A DNA stretch of 64,000 nt, taken from NCBI RefSeq assembly GCF_014203555.1, contig NZ_JACHJH010000002.1:590791-654790 (forward strand). Direction: 5' to 3'. Shown one piece after another: positions 47,038 to 55,323 of this stretch (position 1 is the stretch's first letter; every line of letters begins with the position of its first letter). The translations under genes and the position numbers were made by a program. Below the pieces are notes generated by a model, which had not been told where the DNA came from, ran no database searches, and saw only the letters and a program-made list of their open reading frames with translations. This DNA is from Streptomyces olivoverticillatus (GTDB lineage: Bacteria; Actinomycetota; Actinomycetes; Streptomycetales; Streptomycetaceae).

Positions 47038-49505
47038 GCGAGGAGAGTTCGCACGTGGTGTGGTCGGGACAGTGGGTCGCGGACCGGCTGGGCGTCGGGC
47101 TGGAAGGTGACGCCCGCCTGCCGGAGCTGCTGGGCCTGGCCCTGCGGCGCAATCCGAAACGGGCGCACCTGCTCGTCTCCAACGTGCTGGGCAAGCACGT
47201 GCCGGCGTCCCCCTCGCGGGTGTACGAGGCCGGGGCCGGCCTCGGCCGCCGGGTGCGGGCCCTGCTCGGCGACGCGGACGCCGGGCGGGCGGCGGTGCTC
47301 GGGTACGCCGAGACGGCCACGGGCCTGGGCCACGCGGTGGCGGACGGCATCGGGCTCGCCCCGTACCTGCACTCGACCCGGCGGGCCGTGCCCGGCGTGC
47401 CGTCCGTCGGCGGGTTCGAGGAGGAACACAGCCACGCCACGTCGCACCTGCTGCTGCCGGAGGATCCGGACTTCTTCTCGGGCGACGGCCCGCTGGTGCT
47501 CGTCGACGACGAGTTCTCTACGGGGCGGACGGTGCTCAATACGATCGGGGCGTTGCATGGGCGGTTTCCGCGGTCGCGGTATGTGATCGTTGCGCTGGTC
47601 GACATGCGGGGTGCCGGTGACCGGGCGCGGTTGACGGAGTTCGCGCGCGAGCTGGGGGCGCGGGTGGAGGTGGTCGCGCTGGCGTCCGGCACGGTGTCCT
47701 TGCCGGACGGGGTGCTGGAGCGGGGGCAGCAGTTGGTGGCTGAGGCGTCGTCGCCGTCTGCGGGTGCGTTTGTGCCCACCTTCCTGCGGGACGATTGCCC
47801 ACAAACGCAGCGGGTTGAGCTCGGCTGGCCGGTCGGGCTGCCCGACGGTGGCCGGCACGGCTTCACGCCGGAGCACCGGGCGCGGCTGGAGGCGGCGCTT
47901 CCGCGCATGGCCGAGCAACTCACCCGGGTTGTGGGCAATCGTCCCGCTGGGGCGGGACGGGTGGGCACAACCCGACCCGCAGACGACAACGCCGCCCAGC
48001 CACCCCGCCGCGTCCTCGTCCTCGGCACCGAAGAGCTGATGTACGCCCCCCTGCGCCTCGCGCAAGCGCTTGAGCCCGCGTTCGAAGACGTCCGGTTCTC
48101 CACCACCACCCGCTCACCCGTCCTCCCCGTTGACGACCCCGGCTACGCGATCCGATCGCGGATAACGTTCCCCGCCCACGACGACCCCGCCGACGGTCCC
48201 GGCGAGCGCTACGCCTACAACGTCGCGGACGCCCGCTTCGACGCCGTCATCGTCGTCGTCGACTCCGCCGCCGACACCCCCGAACTCCACGCCCCCGGCG
48301 GCCTGTTGCACCAGCTCGCCGCGCACACCCGAAAGGTGCTGCTCGCCGTGATCCCCTCCCACCGCGCCGCAGGCCAACCGCTCCGCGGCCCCGCCTTCTC
48401 CTCCTACGCGCCGGAGGACGTCGGCTGGCTGCTGCAGGACCTGTCGTCCGTGGAGCTGGAGGCCCCCACCGAGGAGCGCGAGGAGGCGATCCAGAGCGGC
48501 GGCGCGCACTACGCCGAGTCGCTGCCGGTCGAGTACCAGCCCAGCGAGCGCTACCAGGCGCTCTACCGCTCGGCACTCGACGCCTCAGCCACCCGCATCG
48601 CCCGTGCCGTCGGCACTGTCACAGAGACCGTGCTCGCCGAGCGCTCGCCCCGCCCCGTCCTCGTCTCGCTGGCCCGCGCCGGTACGCCCGTAGGTGTGCT
48701 GATGCGCCGCTGGGCGCGGCACGTGCACGGGCTGGACCTGCCGCACTACGCCGTCTCCATCGTGCGCGGCCGCGGCATCGACACCACCGCACTGCGCTGG
48801 CTGGCCGACCACCATGACCCCGCCGACGTCATCTTCGTCGACGGCTGGACCGGCAAGGGCGCCATCACCCGCGAACTCGACGAGGCCCTGGACGGCACCC
48901 CCTTCGACCCGCGCCTCGCCGTGCTCGCCGACCCCGGCCACTGCGTGACGACCTACGGCACCCGGGACGACTTCCTCATCCCCTCCGCCTGTCTCAACTC
49001 CACCGTCTCCGGCCTGATTTCGCGCACCGTGCTGCGCGCCGACCTCGTCGGCCCGCACGACTTCCACGGCGCCAAGTTCTACCGCGAGCTCGCGGGCGCC
49101 GACGTCTCCCGCGCCTTCGTCGACGCCGTCGCCGCCCGCTTCGGCGACGTCGGGCAGGACGTCGCCCTCGACGCCAAGGAGCTCGCCGCGGCCGACCGCA
49201 CCCCCACCTGGAAGGGCTGGGCCGCCGTCGAGCGGATCAGCGAGGAGCATGGCATCCACGACGTCAACCTCGTCAAGCCCGGCGTCGGCGAGACCACCCG
49301 CGTCCTGCTGCGCCGCGTCCCCTGGAAGATCCTCGCCGACCGCACCGCCGGGGCGGACCTGGATCACGTCCGGCTGCTGGCCGGGCAGCGCGGCGTCCCG
49401 GTCGAGGAGGTGGAGGGCCTGCCCTACAGCTGCGTCGGCCTGATCCACCCCCGCTACACCCGCGGCGCCACCGGCGCCGACGGCAAGGCGGTGCAGTCCC
49501 GGTGA
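47034..49505 (+). CDS. PRTase-TRSP-StiP-PELOTA fusion protein of the Ter pathway
   Basis: An 823-residue multidomain protein. Domain order: N-terminal phosphoribosyltransferase fold (about 25-220) with PRPP loop LVLVDDEFSTGRTVLNT at 154-170; a low-complexity linker (243-325) that contains two palindromic repeats; a TRSP domain with the name-giving TRSP at 359-362; a second PRTase-like StiP domain (about 500-700) with VIFVDGWTGKGAITRE at 599-614; and a C-terminal PELOTA-like RNA-binding region (745-807). In many bacteria these are separate Ter-linked genes. It is coupled to the lyase before it and the HAD gene after it by 4-base overlaps. The pathway is predicted, not demonstrated. Confidence 0.85.
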   Translation: MSEESSHVVWSGQWVADRLGVGLEGDARLPELLGLALRRNPKRAHLLVSNVLGKHVPASPSRVYEAGAGLGRRVRALLGDADAGRAAVLGYAETATGLGHAVADGIGLAPYLHSTRRAVPGVPSVGGFEEEHSHATSHLLLPEDPDFFSGDGPLVLVDDEFSTGRTVLNTIGALHGRFPRSRYVIVALVDMRGAGDRARLTEFARELGARVEVVALASGTVSLPDGVLERGQQLVAEASSPSAGAFVPTFLRDDCPQTQRVELGWPVGLPDGGRHGFTPEHRARLEAALPRMAEQLTRVVGNRPAGAGRVGTTRPADDNAAQPPRRVLVLGTEELMYAPLRLAQALEPAFEDVRFSTTTRSPVLPVDDPGYAIRSRITFPAHDDPADGPGERYAYNVADARFDAVIVVVDSAADTPELHAPGGLLHQLAAHTRKVLLAVIPSHRAAGQPLRGPAFSSYAPEDVGWLLQDLSSVELEAPTEEREEAIQSGGAHYAESLPVEYQPSERYQALYRSALDASATRIARAVGTVTETVLAERSPRPVLVSLARAGTPVGVLMRRWARHVHGLDLPHYAVSIVRGRGIDTTALRWLADHHDPADVIFVDGWTGKGAITRELDEALDGTPFDPRLAVLADPGHCVTTYGTRDDFLIPSACLNSTVSGLISRTVLRADLVGPHDFHGAKFYRELAGADVSRAFVDAVAARFGDVGQDVALDAKELAAADRTPTWKGWAAVERISEEHGIHDVNLVKPGVGETTRVLLRRVPWKILADRTAGADLDHVRLLAGQRGVPVEEVEGLPYSCVGLIHPRYTRGATGADGKAVQSR
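47766..47808 (-). repeat. Palindromic repeat inside the PRTase fusion gene, copy 1
   Basis: A 43-base unit with terminal arms GCGTTTGTG and CACAAACGC and inner CCCACC/CGGGACGATTGCCC. It encodes residues 245-258 of the linker. It is in the opposite orientation to the second copy at 47925 and lacks part of its inner stem. Confidence 0.65.
47925..47974 (+). repeat. Palindromic repeat inside the PRTase fusion gene, copy 2
   Basis: A 50-base unit with arms CGGGTTGTG and CACAACCCG and an inner hairpin GTCCCGC-TGGG-GCGGGAC. It encodes residues 298-314 in the same linker as copy 1 and shares TGTGGGCAATCGTCCCGC with that copy's complement. It resembles REP/BIME-type units. Confidence 0.65.
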
Positions 49506-50311
49506 CCACCCTCATCGCCAGCGACCTCGACCGCACCCTGATCTACTCCACCGCCGCCCTGGGTCTGGCCATGCCCGACGCACAGGCACCCCGTCTGCTG
49601 TGCGTCGAGGTGTACGAGCACAGGCCGCTCTCCTACATGACGGAGACCGCCGCCGCCCTGCTGGCCGGGATGGCCCGTACGGCCCCCGCGGTCGCGTTCG
49701 TCCCCGCCACCACCCGCACCCCCGAGCAGTACGGCCGTATCCGGCTGCCCGGCCCCCCGCCCGAGTACGCGGTCTGCGCCAACGGCGGCGAACTGCTCGT
49801 GCACGGCGAGAGCGACCCCGCCTGGCGGGCACAGGTGCGCCGCAGGCTCACCGCCGAATGCGCCCCGCTGGCGGAGGTGCACCGGCACCTGGTGAGCACC
49901 GCCGACCCGGCCTGGCTGCTCAAGGAGCGCACCGCCGCGGACCTGTTCGCCTACCTCGTCGTCGACCGCCCGAACCTGCCCGAACCGTGGGTGAAGGAGC
50001 TCGCCGAGTGGGCCGACGGCCGCGGCTGGACCGTCTCGCTCCAGGGCCGCAAGGTCTACGCCGTGCCGAAGCCGCTCACCAAGAGCGCCGCGGTCGCCGA
50101 GGTCGCCCGCCGTACCGGCGCCGGCACGGTGCTCTCCGCCGGCGACTCGCTGCTCGACGCCGATCTGCTGCTGGCCGCCGACCGCGCCTGGCGCCCGGGC
50201 CACGGCGAACTGGCGGCCGCCGGCTGGAGCGCCCCGCACGTCACCGCACTGGACTCCTGCGGCGTGCTGGCGGGGGAGGAGATCGTCAGGGCTTTCGCGG
50301 AAGGCTCGTAA
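49502..50311 (+). CDS. HAD family hydrolase of the Ter-linked operon
   Basis: A 269-residue haloacid dehalogenase-type phosphatase. Motif I is LIASDLDRTLIYS (DxDxT), motif II Thr/Ser lies in FVPATTRTPEQY, the Lys motif is in KPLTKSAAVAEVA, and motif IV is VLSAGDSLLDADLLLAAD. The cap sits between motifs II and III. It starts at GTG 49502, overlapping the PRTase fusion stop by 4 bases, so it belongs to the same operon and may dephosphorylate the pathway's product. Confidence 0.9.
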   Translation: MTTLIASDLDRTLIYSTAALGLAMPDAQAPRLLCVEVYEHRPLSYMTETAAALLAGMARTAPAVAFVPATTRTPEQYGRIRLPGPPPEYAVCANGGELLVHGESDPAWRAQVRRRLTAECAPLAEVHRHLVSTADPAWLLKERTAADLFAYLVVDRPNLPEPWVKELAEWADGRGWTVSLQGRKVYAVPKPLTKSAAVAEVARRTGAGTVLSAGDSLLDADLLLAADRAWRPGHGELAAAGWSAPHVTALDSCGVLAGEEIVRAFAEGS

Positions 50312-50386
50312 GCGGAAGGCTCGTATGCGGCCCTGCCGGACCGTAACCTCAAGGCGTCAACTCAACTGAGCCGCCCAGGAGTCCGC

Positions 50387-51052
50387 GTGGCCGACGTCAA
50401 GAACCCGCCGCTCACCCCCGAGCTGTACGCCTACGTGCTCGCCCACAACCCGCCGCTCGACCCGGTGCAGCGCGCCCTCGTCGAGACCACCCACGCGCTC
50501 TTCCCCGCCGACGCGATCAAGCAGGTCCCCGAGGAGCAGAGCGCGCTGCTGGCCTTCCTGGTCCGCCTCACCGGCGCCCGGCGGATCCTCGAAGTCGGCA
50601 CGTTCACCGGCCTGTCCGCCCTGGCCATGGCCCAGGCGCTGCCCGACGGCGGGAAGCTGCTCACCCTCGACATCTCCGAGGAGTGGACGGCCCACGCCCG
50701 CGAGGCCTGGGCGAAGGCCGGCGTGACCGACCGCGTCGAGCTGCGCATCGGGCCCGCCCTGGACTCGCTGCGCGCCCTGCCCGCCGAGCCGCACCTCGAC
50801 CTCGCCTTCCTCGACGCCAACAAGGACGGCTACATCGGCTACTGGGAGGAGATCGTGCCGCGGCTGCGCCCCGGCGGGCTGCTCGCCGTCGACAACGTGC
50901 TCTTCTCCGGCCAGGTCGCCGACCCGTCGGTGACCGCCGGGCCCGGCATGGACGTCAGGGTGTTCAACGAACACGTGGCGGCGGACGGGCGGATGGAGTC
51001 GGTCATGCTCACGGTCGCCGACGGGCTGACGCTGGCGCGCCGCACCGCGTAG
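50387..51052 (+). CDS. Family 3 O-methyltransferase
   Basis: A 221-residue SAM-dependent methyltransferase like catechol or caffeoyl-CoA O-methyltransferases. The SAM motif is ILEVGTFTGLSALAMAQALP, metal-binding Asp is in LDLAFLDANKDGYIGYWEE, and DNVLFSGQVADP follows. The partner substrate is unknown. AGGAG upstream supports GTG 50387. It is 75 bases from the HAD gene, so possible membership in the Ter-linked unit cannot be excluded. Confidence 0.9.
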   Translation: MADVKNPPLTPELYAYVLAHNPPLDPVQRALVETTHALFPADAIKQVPEEQSALLAFLVRLTGARRILEVGTFTGLSALAMAQALPDGGKLLTLDISEEWTAHAREAWAKAGVTDRVELRIGPALDSLRALPAEPHLDLAFLDANKDGYIGYWEEIVPRLRPGGLLAVDNVLFSGQVADPSVTAGPGMDVRVFNEHVAADGRMESVMLTVADGLTLARRTA

Positions 51053-51083
51053 CTTTCACCGCGTGGCTCTCCGCAGGCCGCAT

Positions 51084-51109
51084 GCGTCCTCCGCCGCGCG
51101 GCGGAGGAC
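51084..51109. terminator. Hairpin between O-methyltransferase and zinc ribbon gene
   Basis: CGTCCTCCGCCG (51084-51095) and CGGCGGAGGACG (51098-51109) are exact complements between convergent genes. Confidence 0.6.
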
Positions 51110-51137
51110 GACCGGCCCGCTCGCGGTCCCGGCTCTG

Positions 51138-51353
51138 CTAGCCGCAGCAGCCCCCACCGCAGCAGCCACCGCCACCGCCGCCGGAAGGCCGCGCCGGAGC
51201 GGCGGCCGAACCCGTGACGGCCACGGTCGACAGCAGCTTCACCGTGTCGGTGTGCCCGTCGGGGCAGGTCGCGGGTGCGGACGACTCGGACATGGGCCGG
51301 TTCAGCTCAAAGGTGCCGCCGCAGGCCTTGCAGCGGTATTCGTAACGAGGCAT
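51138..51353 (-). CDS. FmdB-family zinc ribbon protein
   Basis: A 71-residue protein. The N-terminal zinc ribbon is MPRYEYRCKACGGTFELNRPMSES with C-x-x-C followed by the second pair in ATCPDGH. A Gly/Cys-rich C-terminal tail (GGGGGGCCGGGCCG) is unusual and might bind metal. Function is unknown; FmdB-type proteins are proposed regulators. It is convergent with the O-methyltransferase gene across a hairpin. Confidence 0.88.
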   Translation of the reverse strand: MPRYEYRCKACGGTFELNRPMSESSAPATCPDGHTDTVKLLSTVAVTGSAAAPARPSGGGGGGCCGGGCCG

Positions 51354-51386
51354 GCGGGCAGCATAGTGAGGGCGCGGGGACGGCCG

Positions 51387-52739
51387 TCACCGTCCCGCAC
51401 CGCGCTCCTCGCGGATCTCCTGCACGACGCGGGCGGCTGTCTGCCGCACCGCCTCGGTCTCGGTCAGGAAGTGCCACCAGTCCGGATGCCGACCCTCCAG
51501 GCCACCGACGGCCCGCTCCAGGCGGGCCACCGCCTCGTCGAGGGGGCGGGCGTGGCGCGGGTCGGGCGTGCTGCGCCCGGTCATCGCGAGCCGCTGGGCG
51601 TCGCGCACGGCGAAGCGGGTGCGCTCGACCTCGCCCTGGTGGTCGAAGGAGACCTCGTCCAGGCGGCGCAGCCGGTCGCCGGCGGCCGAGACGGCCTCGT
51701 CGGTGGTGCCGAGCAGCGCCCGGACGGTGGCCAGCAGCGCGGTGGCGTCCGCCCAGCGCTGCTCGTCCCGCGCCGCACGGGCCTCGCGCAGTTTCTCCTC
51801 CGCCTGCGCGACCGCCCGCTCCGCCTCCTCGGGCACCCGCTGGAGGTCCTGCCAGCAGGCGGCGCTGTAGCGGCGGCGCAGCTCGCTGAGGACCGGGGCG
51901 ACGCCCGCCGCGCGGGTGGTCAGCGCCTGGGCGCGGGTGCGCAGCGAGACGAGCCGTTTGTCGAGCTCGGCGGCCTTCTGCGGCAGCTGCTCGGCCTCGG
52001 CGCGGATCGCCTCGGCCTCGCACCGGACGTGCTCGGCGCGCTGTACGGTCTCCTGCACGCCGTGCCGGGCGGCGCCCTGGTTGAGCTTGGTCAGCTCGGG
52101 GGAGAGGGCGGCGAGGCGGGCAGCGAGGTCGTCGGCCCCCAGGCCCGCGGCGCGGGCGGCGTCCAGGGCGTTGCTCGCGGCGAGCAGCCCCTGCCGGGCC
52201 CGCTCGACGGCGGGGGCGAGCTGCGCCAGCTGGTTCTCGGCCCTGGTCAGCAGGGGCGCCAGGCTCTGCCCGAACCGCTCCAGGTCCGCCTTGGCGCGCA
52301 CCAGGTCGTCCTTGGCCCGGGTCAGCTCGCCGCGGGCGCGGGCGGCGGCCGCGGCGTCCAGGTCCTCGCGGTCCAGGTCGTGTGCGTCCACGGCGGTGAT
52401 GTAGGCGCCGGAGACCTCGTCGATGCGCTGCCCGAATGCCTCGAAGTCGGCGGCGGCCTTGCGCCCGGCGGGCGAGGAGTCCGCCGCCGTGATCGTCTCG
52501 ATGGCGATCCGCAGCTCGCGCTGGGCGGTGTCCAGTTCGTAGAAGGCCGCGGCGGCCTCGTCCTTCGCGGCCTGTGCGTCGGCCCGCTGGCTCTCGCTGC
52601 GCCCCCAGCCCCAGCGGCGGGCGCTGCCGCCCGCGAAGGCGGCGGGTGCGGCAGCGAGCAGCAGGGGGAGGGGAAGGAGGACGAGGGCGAGGGTCTCCCG
52701 GACCGCAGCCGTCACCGTACGCGCGCAGGTCGCCGTCAC
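51387..52739 (-). CDS. Exported coiled-coil protein of unknown function
   Basis: A 450-residue protein. A signal-like hydrophobic segment (ALVLLPLPLLLAAAPAAFAGG) at the N-terminus is followed by long Ala/Arg/Glu-rich helices with heptad patterns across residues 45-430 (for example ARGELTRAKDDLVRAKADLERFGQSL and EEAERAVAQAEEKLREARAARDEQ). I recognise no enzyme motif. The arrangement suggests a periplasmic or envelope scaffold. GTG 52739 has GGGAGAGGG upstream. It is on the same strand as the DUF4097 lipoprotein, 87 bases downstream of it. Confidence 0.75.
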   Translation of the reverse strand: MTATCARTVTAAVRETLALVLLPLPLLLAAAPAAFAGGSARRWGWGRSESQRADAQAAKDEAAAAFYELDTAQRELRIAIETITAADSSPAGRKAAADFEAFGQRIDEVSGAYITAVDAHDLDREDLDAAAAARARGELTRAKDDLVRAKADLERFGQSLAPLLTRAENQLAQLAPAVERARQGLLAASNALDAARAAGLGADDLAARLAALSPELTKLNQGAARHGVQETVQRAEHVRCEAEAIRAEAEQLPQKAAELDKRLVSLRTRAQALTTRAAGVAPVLSELRRRYSAACWQDLQRVPEEAERAVAQAEEKLREARAARDEQRWADATALLATVRALLGTTDEAVSAAGDRLRRLDEVSFDHQGEVERTRFAVRDAQRLAMTGRSTPDPRHARPLDEAVARLERAVGGLEGRHPDWWHFLTETEAVRQTAARVVQEIREERGAGR

Positions 52740-52826
52740 TTGCCCTCTCCCGATGGATCGCCCCAGGCCCGGGTGTCATTCTCCCACCCGCCGGGGACGA
52801 GCACGAAGGGCCCTCCGCTCGGGGTA

Positions 52827-53597
52827 TCAGTCCGCGGTGCGCACTTGGATGCCGCCGTTCTCGCTGCGCGCGCTCACGGTGTGCCGACTGGCGTCGTCCC
52901 GCGGGACCTCGACCTTGACCTGCCCGTTGTGGCTGGTCGCGTCGACCTTGTACGGGGCGCGGGGGAGGGTGATGGTGGTGGCGCCGTTGTCACTGTCGGT
53001 GCGGACGCTGTCGGGCACCCGGTTCAGTCCGAGGCGTATCTGCCCGTTCTTGGTGACGGCCGAGACCTGCTGCGAGTCGAGGCCCTTGGCGGAGAGGCTG
53101 CCGTTGGTGGTCTTCAGATCGACGGGGCCCTTGGCGTCGTTCACGTCGACGGACCCGTTCGTCGACGTGATCTTCAGGGTGGTGTCGAAGCCGTGCGCGG
53201 TGACGGCGCCGTTGTCGTCCTTCACGGTGACGGCGACGCCGCGCGGCACCTCGATCCGGTGCTTGGCGTCACACCCGACGGTGAGGCCCTTGCAGTTCAT
53301 CCGCAGCTTGAGGGTGTCGCCCTCCATCCGCCAGGTCACCCCCGCGGAGCCGCCCATGGCCCATCCGTCGAACCACCGGGTGACCTTCACGTCCTTGCCG
53401 CTGCCGCCGGGCACGAGCTCGATCTCCGAGTTGTCGCTGTCGACGGTGAGCTCCTTCCCCTTGAGCGAGAAGGTCTTGTGCTCCGGCGTGGCGTCATCCG
53501 CGTTCGCCGACCCGCACCCACTGAGCACGACTCCGGCGGCCAGCACTCCCCCCACCAGACCCGACACCCGTACGGCACGACGCCCGCGGCGAACCAT
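52827..53597 (-). CDS. DUF4097 beta-repeat lipoprotein
   Basis: A 256-residue exported protein. The lipobox is VVLSGC with Cys at residue 28. The rest is a chain of short beta repeats of about 20 residues (SDNSEIELVPG, KDDNGAVTAHGF, STNGSVDVNDA, TTNGSLSAKGL, TKNGQIRLGL, SHNGQVKVEVP, SENGGIQVR), typical of the DUF4097 adhesin-like solenoid. Surface role is likely but unproven. GGAGA 5 bases upstream supports ATG 53597 over ATG 53609. Confidence 0.88.
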   Translation of the reverse strand: MVRRGRRAVRVSGLVGGVLAAGVVLSGCGSANADDATPEHKTFSLKGKELTVDSDNSEIELVPGGSGKDVKVTRWFDGWAMGGSAGVTWRMEGDTLKLRMNCKGLTVGCDAKHRIEVPRGVAVTVKDDNGAVTAHGFDTTLKITSTNGSVDVNDAKGPVDLKTTNGSLSAKGLDSQQVSAVTKNGQIRLGLNRVPDSVRTDSDNGATTITLPRAPYKVDATSHNGQVKVEVPRDDASRHTVSARSENGGIQVRTAD

Positions 53598-53766
53598 GAC
53601 GATCTCCATTCCCCCGGACCGGCGCCCTTCGCCGATGCCCCACGACCGACGACTTTATGGACGGTCCCCCGGGGCGGCGATACGACTGCCTACCGCTTTG
53701 AAGGTGGTGCTAACCCCCGGTTTGCGGGGACGGGGGGCGGGGCATGTACGCTGTCCTTCCATGCCA

Positions 53767-53841
53767 GGGCGCATAGCTCAGCGGTAGAGCGCCGCTCTTA
53801 CAAAGCGGATGTCGGCGGTTCAAATCCGTCTGTGCCCACCA
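53767..53841 (+). tRNA. tRNA-Val (TAC)
   Basis: The acceptor stem GGGCGCA (53767-53773) pairs with TGTGCCC (53831-53837) with one G-U pair; discriminator A is at 53838 and CCA is encoded at 53839-53841, unlike the other tRNA genes here. The anticodon loop is CTTACAA with TAC at 53799-53801. A decayed integrase begins about 150 bases downstream, so its 3' end is a plausible attachment site. Confidence 0.95.
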
Positions 53842-53848
53842 GTGCGAA

Positions 53849-53880
53849 AGCCCCCAGTCGATCAAGACTGGGGGCTCTTT
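53849..53880 (+). terminator. Terminator of tRNA-Val
   Basis: AGCCCCCAGTC (53849-53859) pairs exactly with GACTGGGGGCT (53866-53876), loop GATCAA, followed by CTTT, 8 bases after the tRNA. Confidence 0.85.
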
Positions 53881-53990
53881 GACATCCGCAGATGACATCA
53901 ACGTCGGTGGCGACCGGGCATCCGGTCCATGTGGACGAGCGCCTCACGAGGGTGGGGGCACGCCGGGCCCGGCGATCGGCATACACGGCG

Positions 53991-54282
53991 AGCGCGGTCC
54001 ACGCAGTCCTCCTTCATCCACATGTCAGCGGTGTGCCGGGCACCGCGCATCGTGAAGCCCGGCAGGATCGGTGCCCAAGTTTCCTGTCCGGCGTAGCCCC
54101 TCTTCCGCTCGATGGCCTTGCGGCCATCCTGCGGCCGGCCGCAGGATCCGCCCGAAGTTGCCGCGCCTCCACGTCTGACCCCCAGCGGCCGAGAACGGGC
54201 AGTCGTACGGCCACGATTCGATGTGCCGATCCCAAAGCCGCACCAGGAACGAGGGGATATCGACTTCGCGAGCTGAGTGCAC
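53991..54282 (-). pseudogene. Decayed tyrosine recombinase (integrase) remnant
   Basis: Two fragments of one protein appear in different minus-strand frames. The first (VDIPSFLVRLWDRHIESWPYD... RRGNFGRILRPAAG) runs to about 54130; after a frameshift the second continues with YAGQETWAPILPGFTMRGARHTADMWMKEDCVDRA. The second matches the C-terminal catalytic part of phage-type integrases of actinomycete integrative elements (W-x-P-I-x-P-G-x-T-x-R/H-G-x-R-H-T), with His replaced by Arg in the H-x-x-R box. No intact frame exists. It points toward the tRNA-Val gene, as expected for an integrated element. Confidence 0.6.
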
Positions 54283-54365
54283 GCACCGCCGGCGTCAGAG
54301 CCCCCCGCCCCGTAGCCAGGGCGGGTGCTCAACGCACCTCGTATGTGCTTACAGGCAGATTGGCC

Positions 54366-54839
54366 TCAAGCTGTCGGTTGACTGGCGGGCCAGAGCTGGA
54401 TGAGCCAGTGCTCAAGAGGGTCCTCGTGAGGCTCTTCTGTGGGAACCTCGCCGAAGAGCTCCATAGCAGGAGTATGGTCTCGGCCTCGGCATTGGACACG
54501 CAGGTCGTAAGGGCCTGGTGGTAGCTCTAGTCCAGGGCAGGGAGCGTCGAACAGGGCCGCCACCGAGAGGTGGCCTTCGACCGCAGCGTTACGGAATACG
54601 CGGACGTAGTCCCACTGGTCTGCTGGCTGGCCATTGGGTTCCCTGGAGTGAGATTCCAATCGCACGAGCGGGTAGAAGTAGCTGTCGCTGCTGGTGAGAT
54701 GCAAGCCGCCGTCTACGACCTTGGCAATCTCGTCATCCTGAGGCTGTTGGGCGAACGTAAAGGCCCCAACGGCGATAGTGCGATGCGAGATGCATGGGCG
54801 CACATCGGCTTGAGCTAGTAGATATGGGTTTGTGGTCAT
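54366..54839 (-). CDS. Hypothetical protein in the XRE-NUDIX operon
   Basis: A 157-residue protein of no recognised family: MTTNPYLLAQADVRPCISHR, a central part with VDGGLHLTSSDSYFYPLVRLESH and DYVRVFRNAAVEGHLSVAALFDAP, then PYDLRVQCRGRDHTPAMELFGEV and an acidic C-terminus. The alternating hydrophobic pattern suggests a beta-sandwich, and no signal peptide is seen. It begins 7 bases after the NUDIX gene and is the last gene of that unit. GC content is lower than in the flanking chromosome. GTGGAAAG precedes ATG 54839. Confidence 0.68.
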   Translation of the reverse strand: MTTNPYLLAQADVRPCISHRTIAVGAFTFAQQPQDDEIAKVVDGGLHLTSSDSYFYPLVRLESHSREPNGQPADQWDYVRVFRNAAVEGHLSVAALFDAPCPGLELPPGPYDLRVQCRGRDHTPAMELFGEVPTEEPHEDPLEHWLIQLWPASQPTA

Positions 54840-54846
54840 CTTTCCA

Positions 54847-55323
54847 CTATCGAATCGCAGGCATACGCCCGCGCCGCCAGTCGTCCAAGCGCTTGCGAAT
54901 GCCGTGCACCATAGGCAGTCCGTCCACCTCGTCAGGCGCGAACCAGCCCACGTCCGTCGACTCGTCCGAAGCGACCAGCCGATCCACATCCGTCCCAACC
55001 GGGCATGCGAGCAAGCAAATGGAGAACTCCTGCCGCACTTCGCCGTCGTCGTAGGCGAAGACGTGCCGGGGGTCGGTGTACGTGCCTACGATGCCGGTCA
55101 CTTCGATGTCGAGACCGGTCTCCTCCTTCGTTTCCCGTACCGCGCACTCGGCGAGGGACTCGCCCAGATTCATGGCGCCACCGGGAAGGGCCCACATGCC
55201 GTTGTCGCTGCGTCGCTGGAGCAGGACTCGACCCGCAGCATCGACGACGATGGCCGATGCGGCCGGGACCAGGCTGTTGGCGGCGGGGGCATCGGGGTCG
55301 TCCTCGAAATCACGTCTGCCCAT
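54847..55323 (-). CDS. NUDIX hydrolase
   Basis: A 158-residue NUDIX protein. The catalytic box is complete: GGAMNLGESLAECAVRETKEETGLDIEV (G-x5-E-x7-R-E-x-x-E-E). It should hydrolyse a nucleoside diphosphate linked to some moiety X. Its start overlaps the XRE regulator gene by 14 bases and its end is 7 bases from the hypothetical gene, so the three form one operon. GGAAGGA lies 7 bases before ATG 55323. Confidence 0.92.
   Translation of the reverse strand: MGRRDFEDDPDAPAANSLVPAASAIVVDAAGRVLLQRRSDNGMWALPGGAMNLGESLAECAVRETKEETGLDIEVTGIVGTYTDPRHVFAYDDGEVRQEFSICLLACPVGTDVDRLVASDESTDVGWFAPDEVDGLPMVHGIRKRLDDWRRGRMPAIR

Noticed and set aside
53898..54332. A single intact ORF after tRNA-Val
   Set aside because: The recombinase-like motifs change frame within it, so it is treated as a pseudogene rather than a gene.
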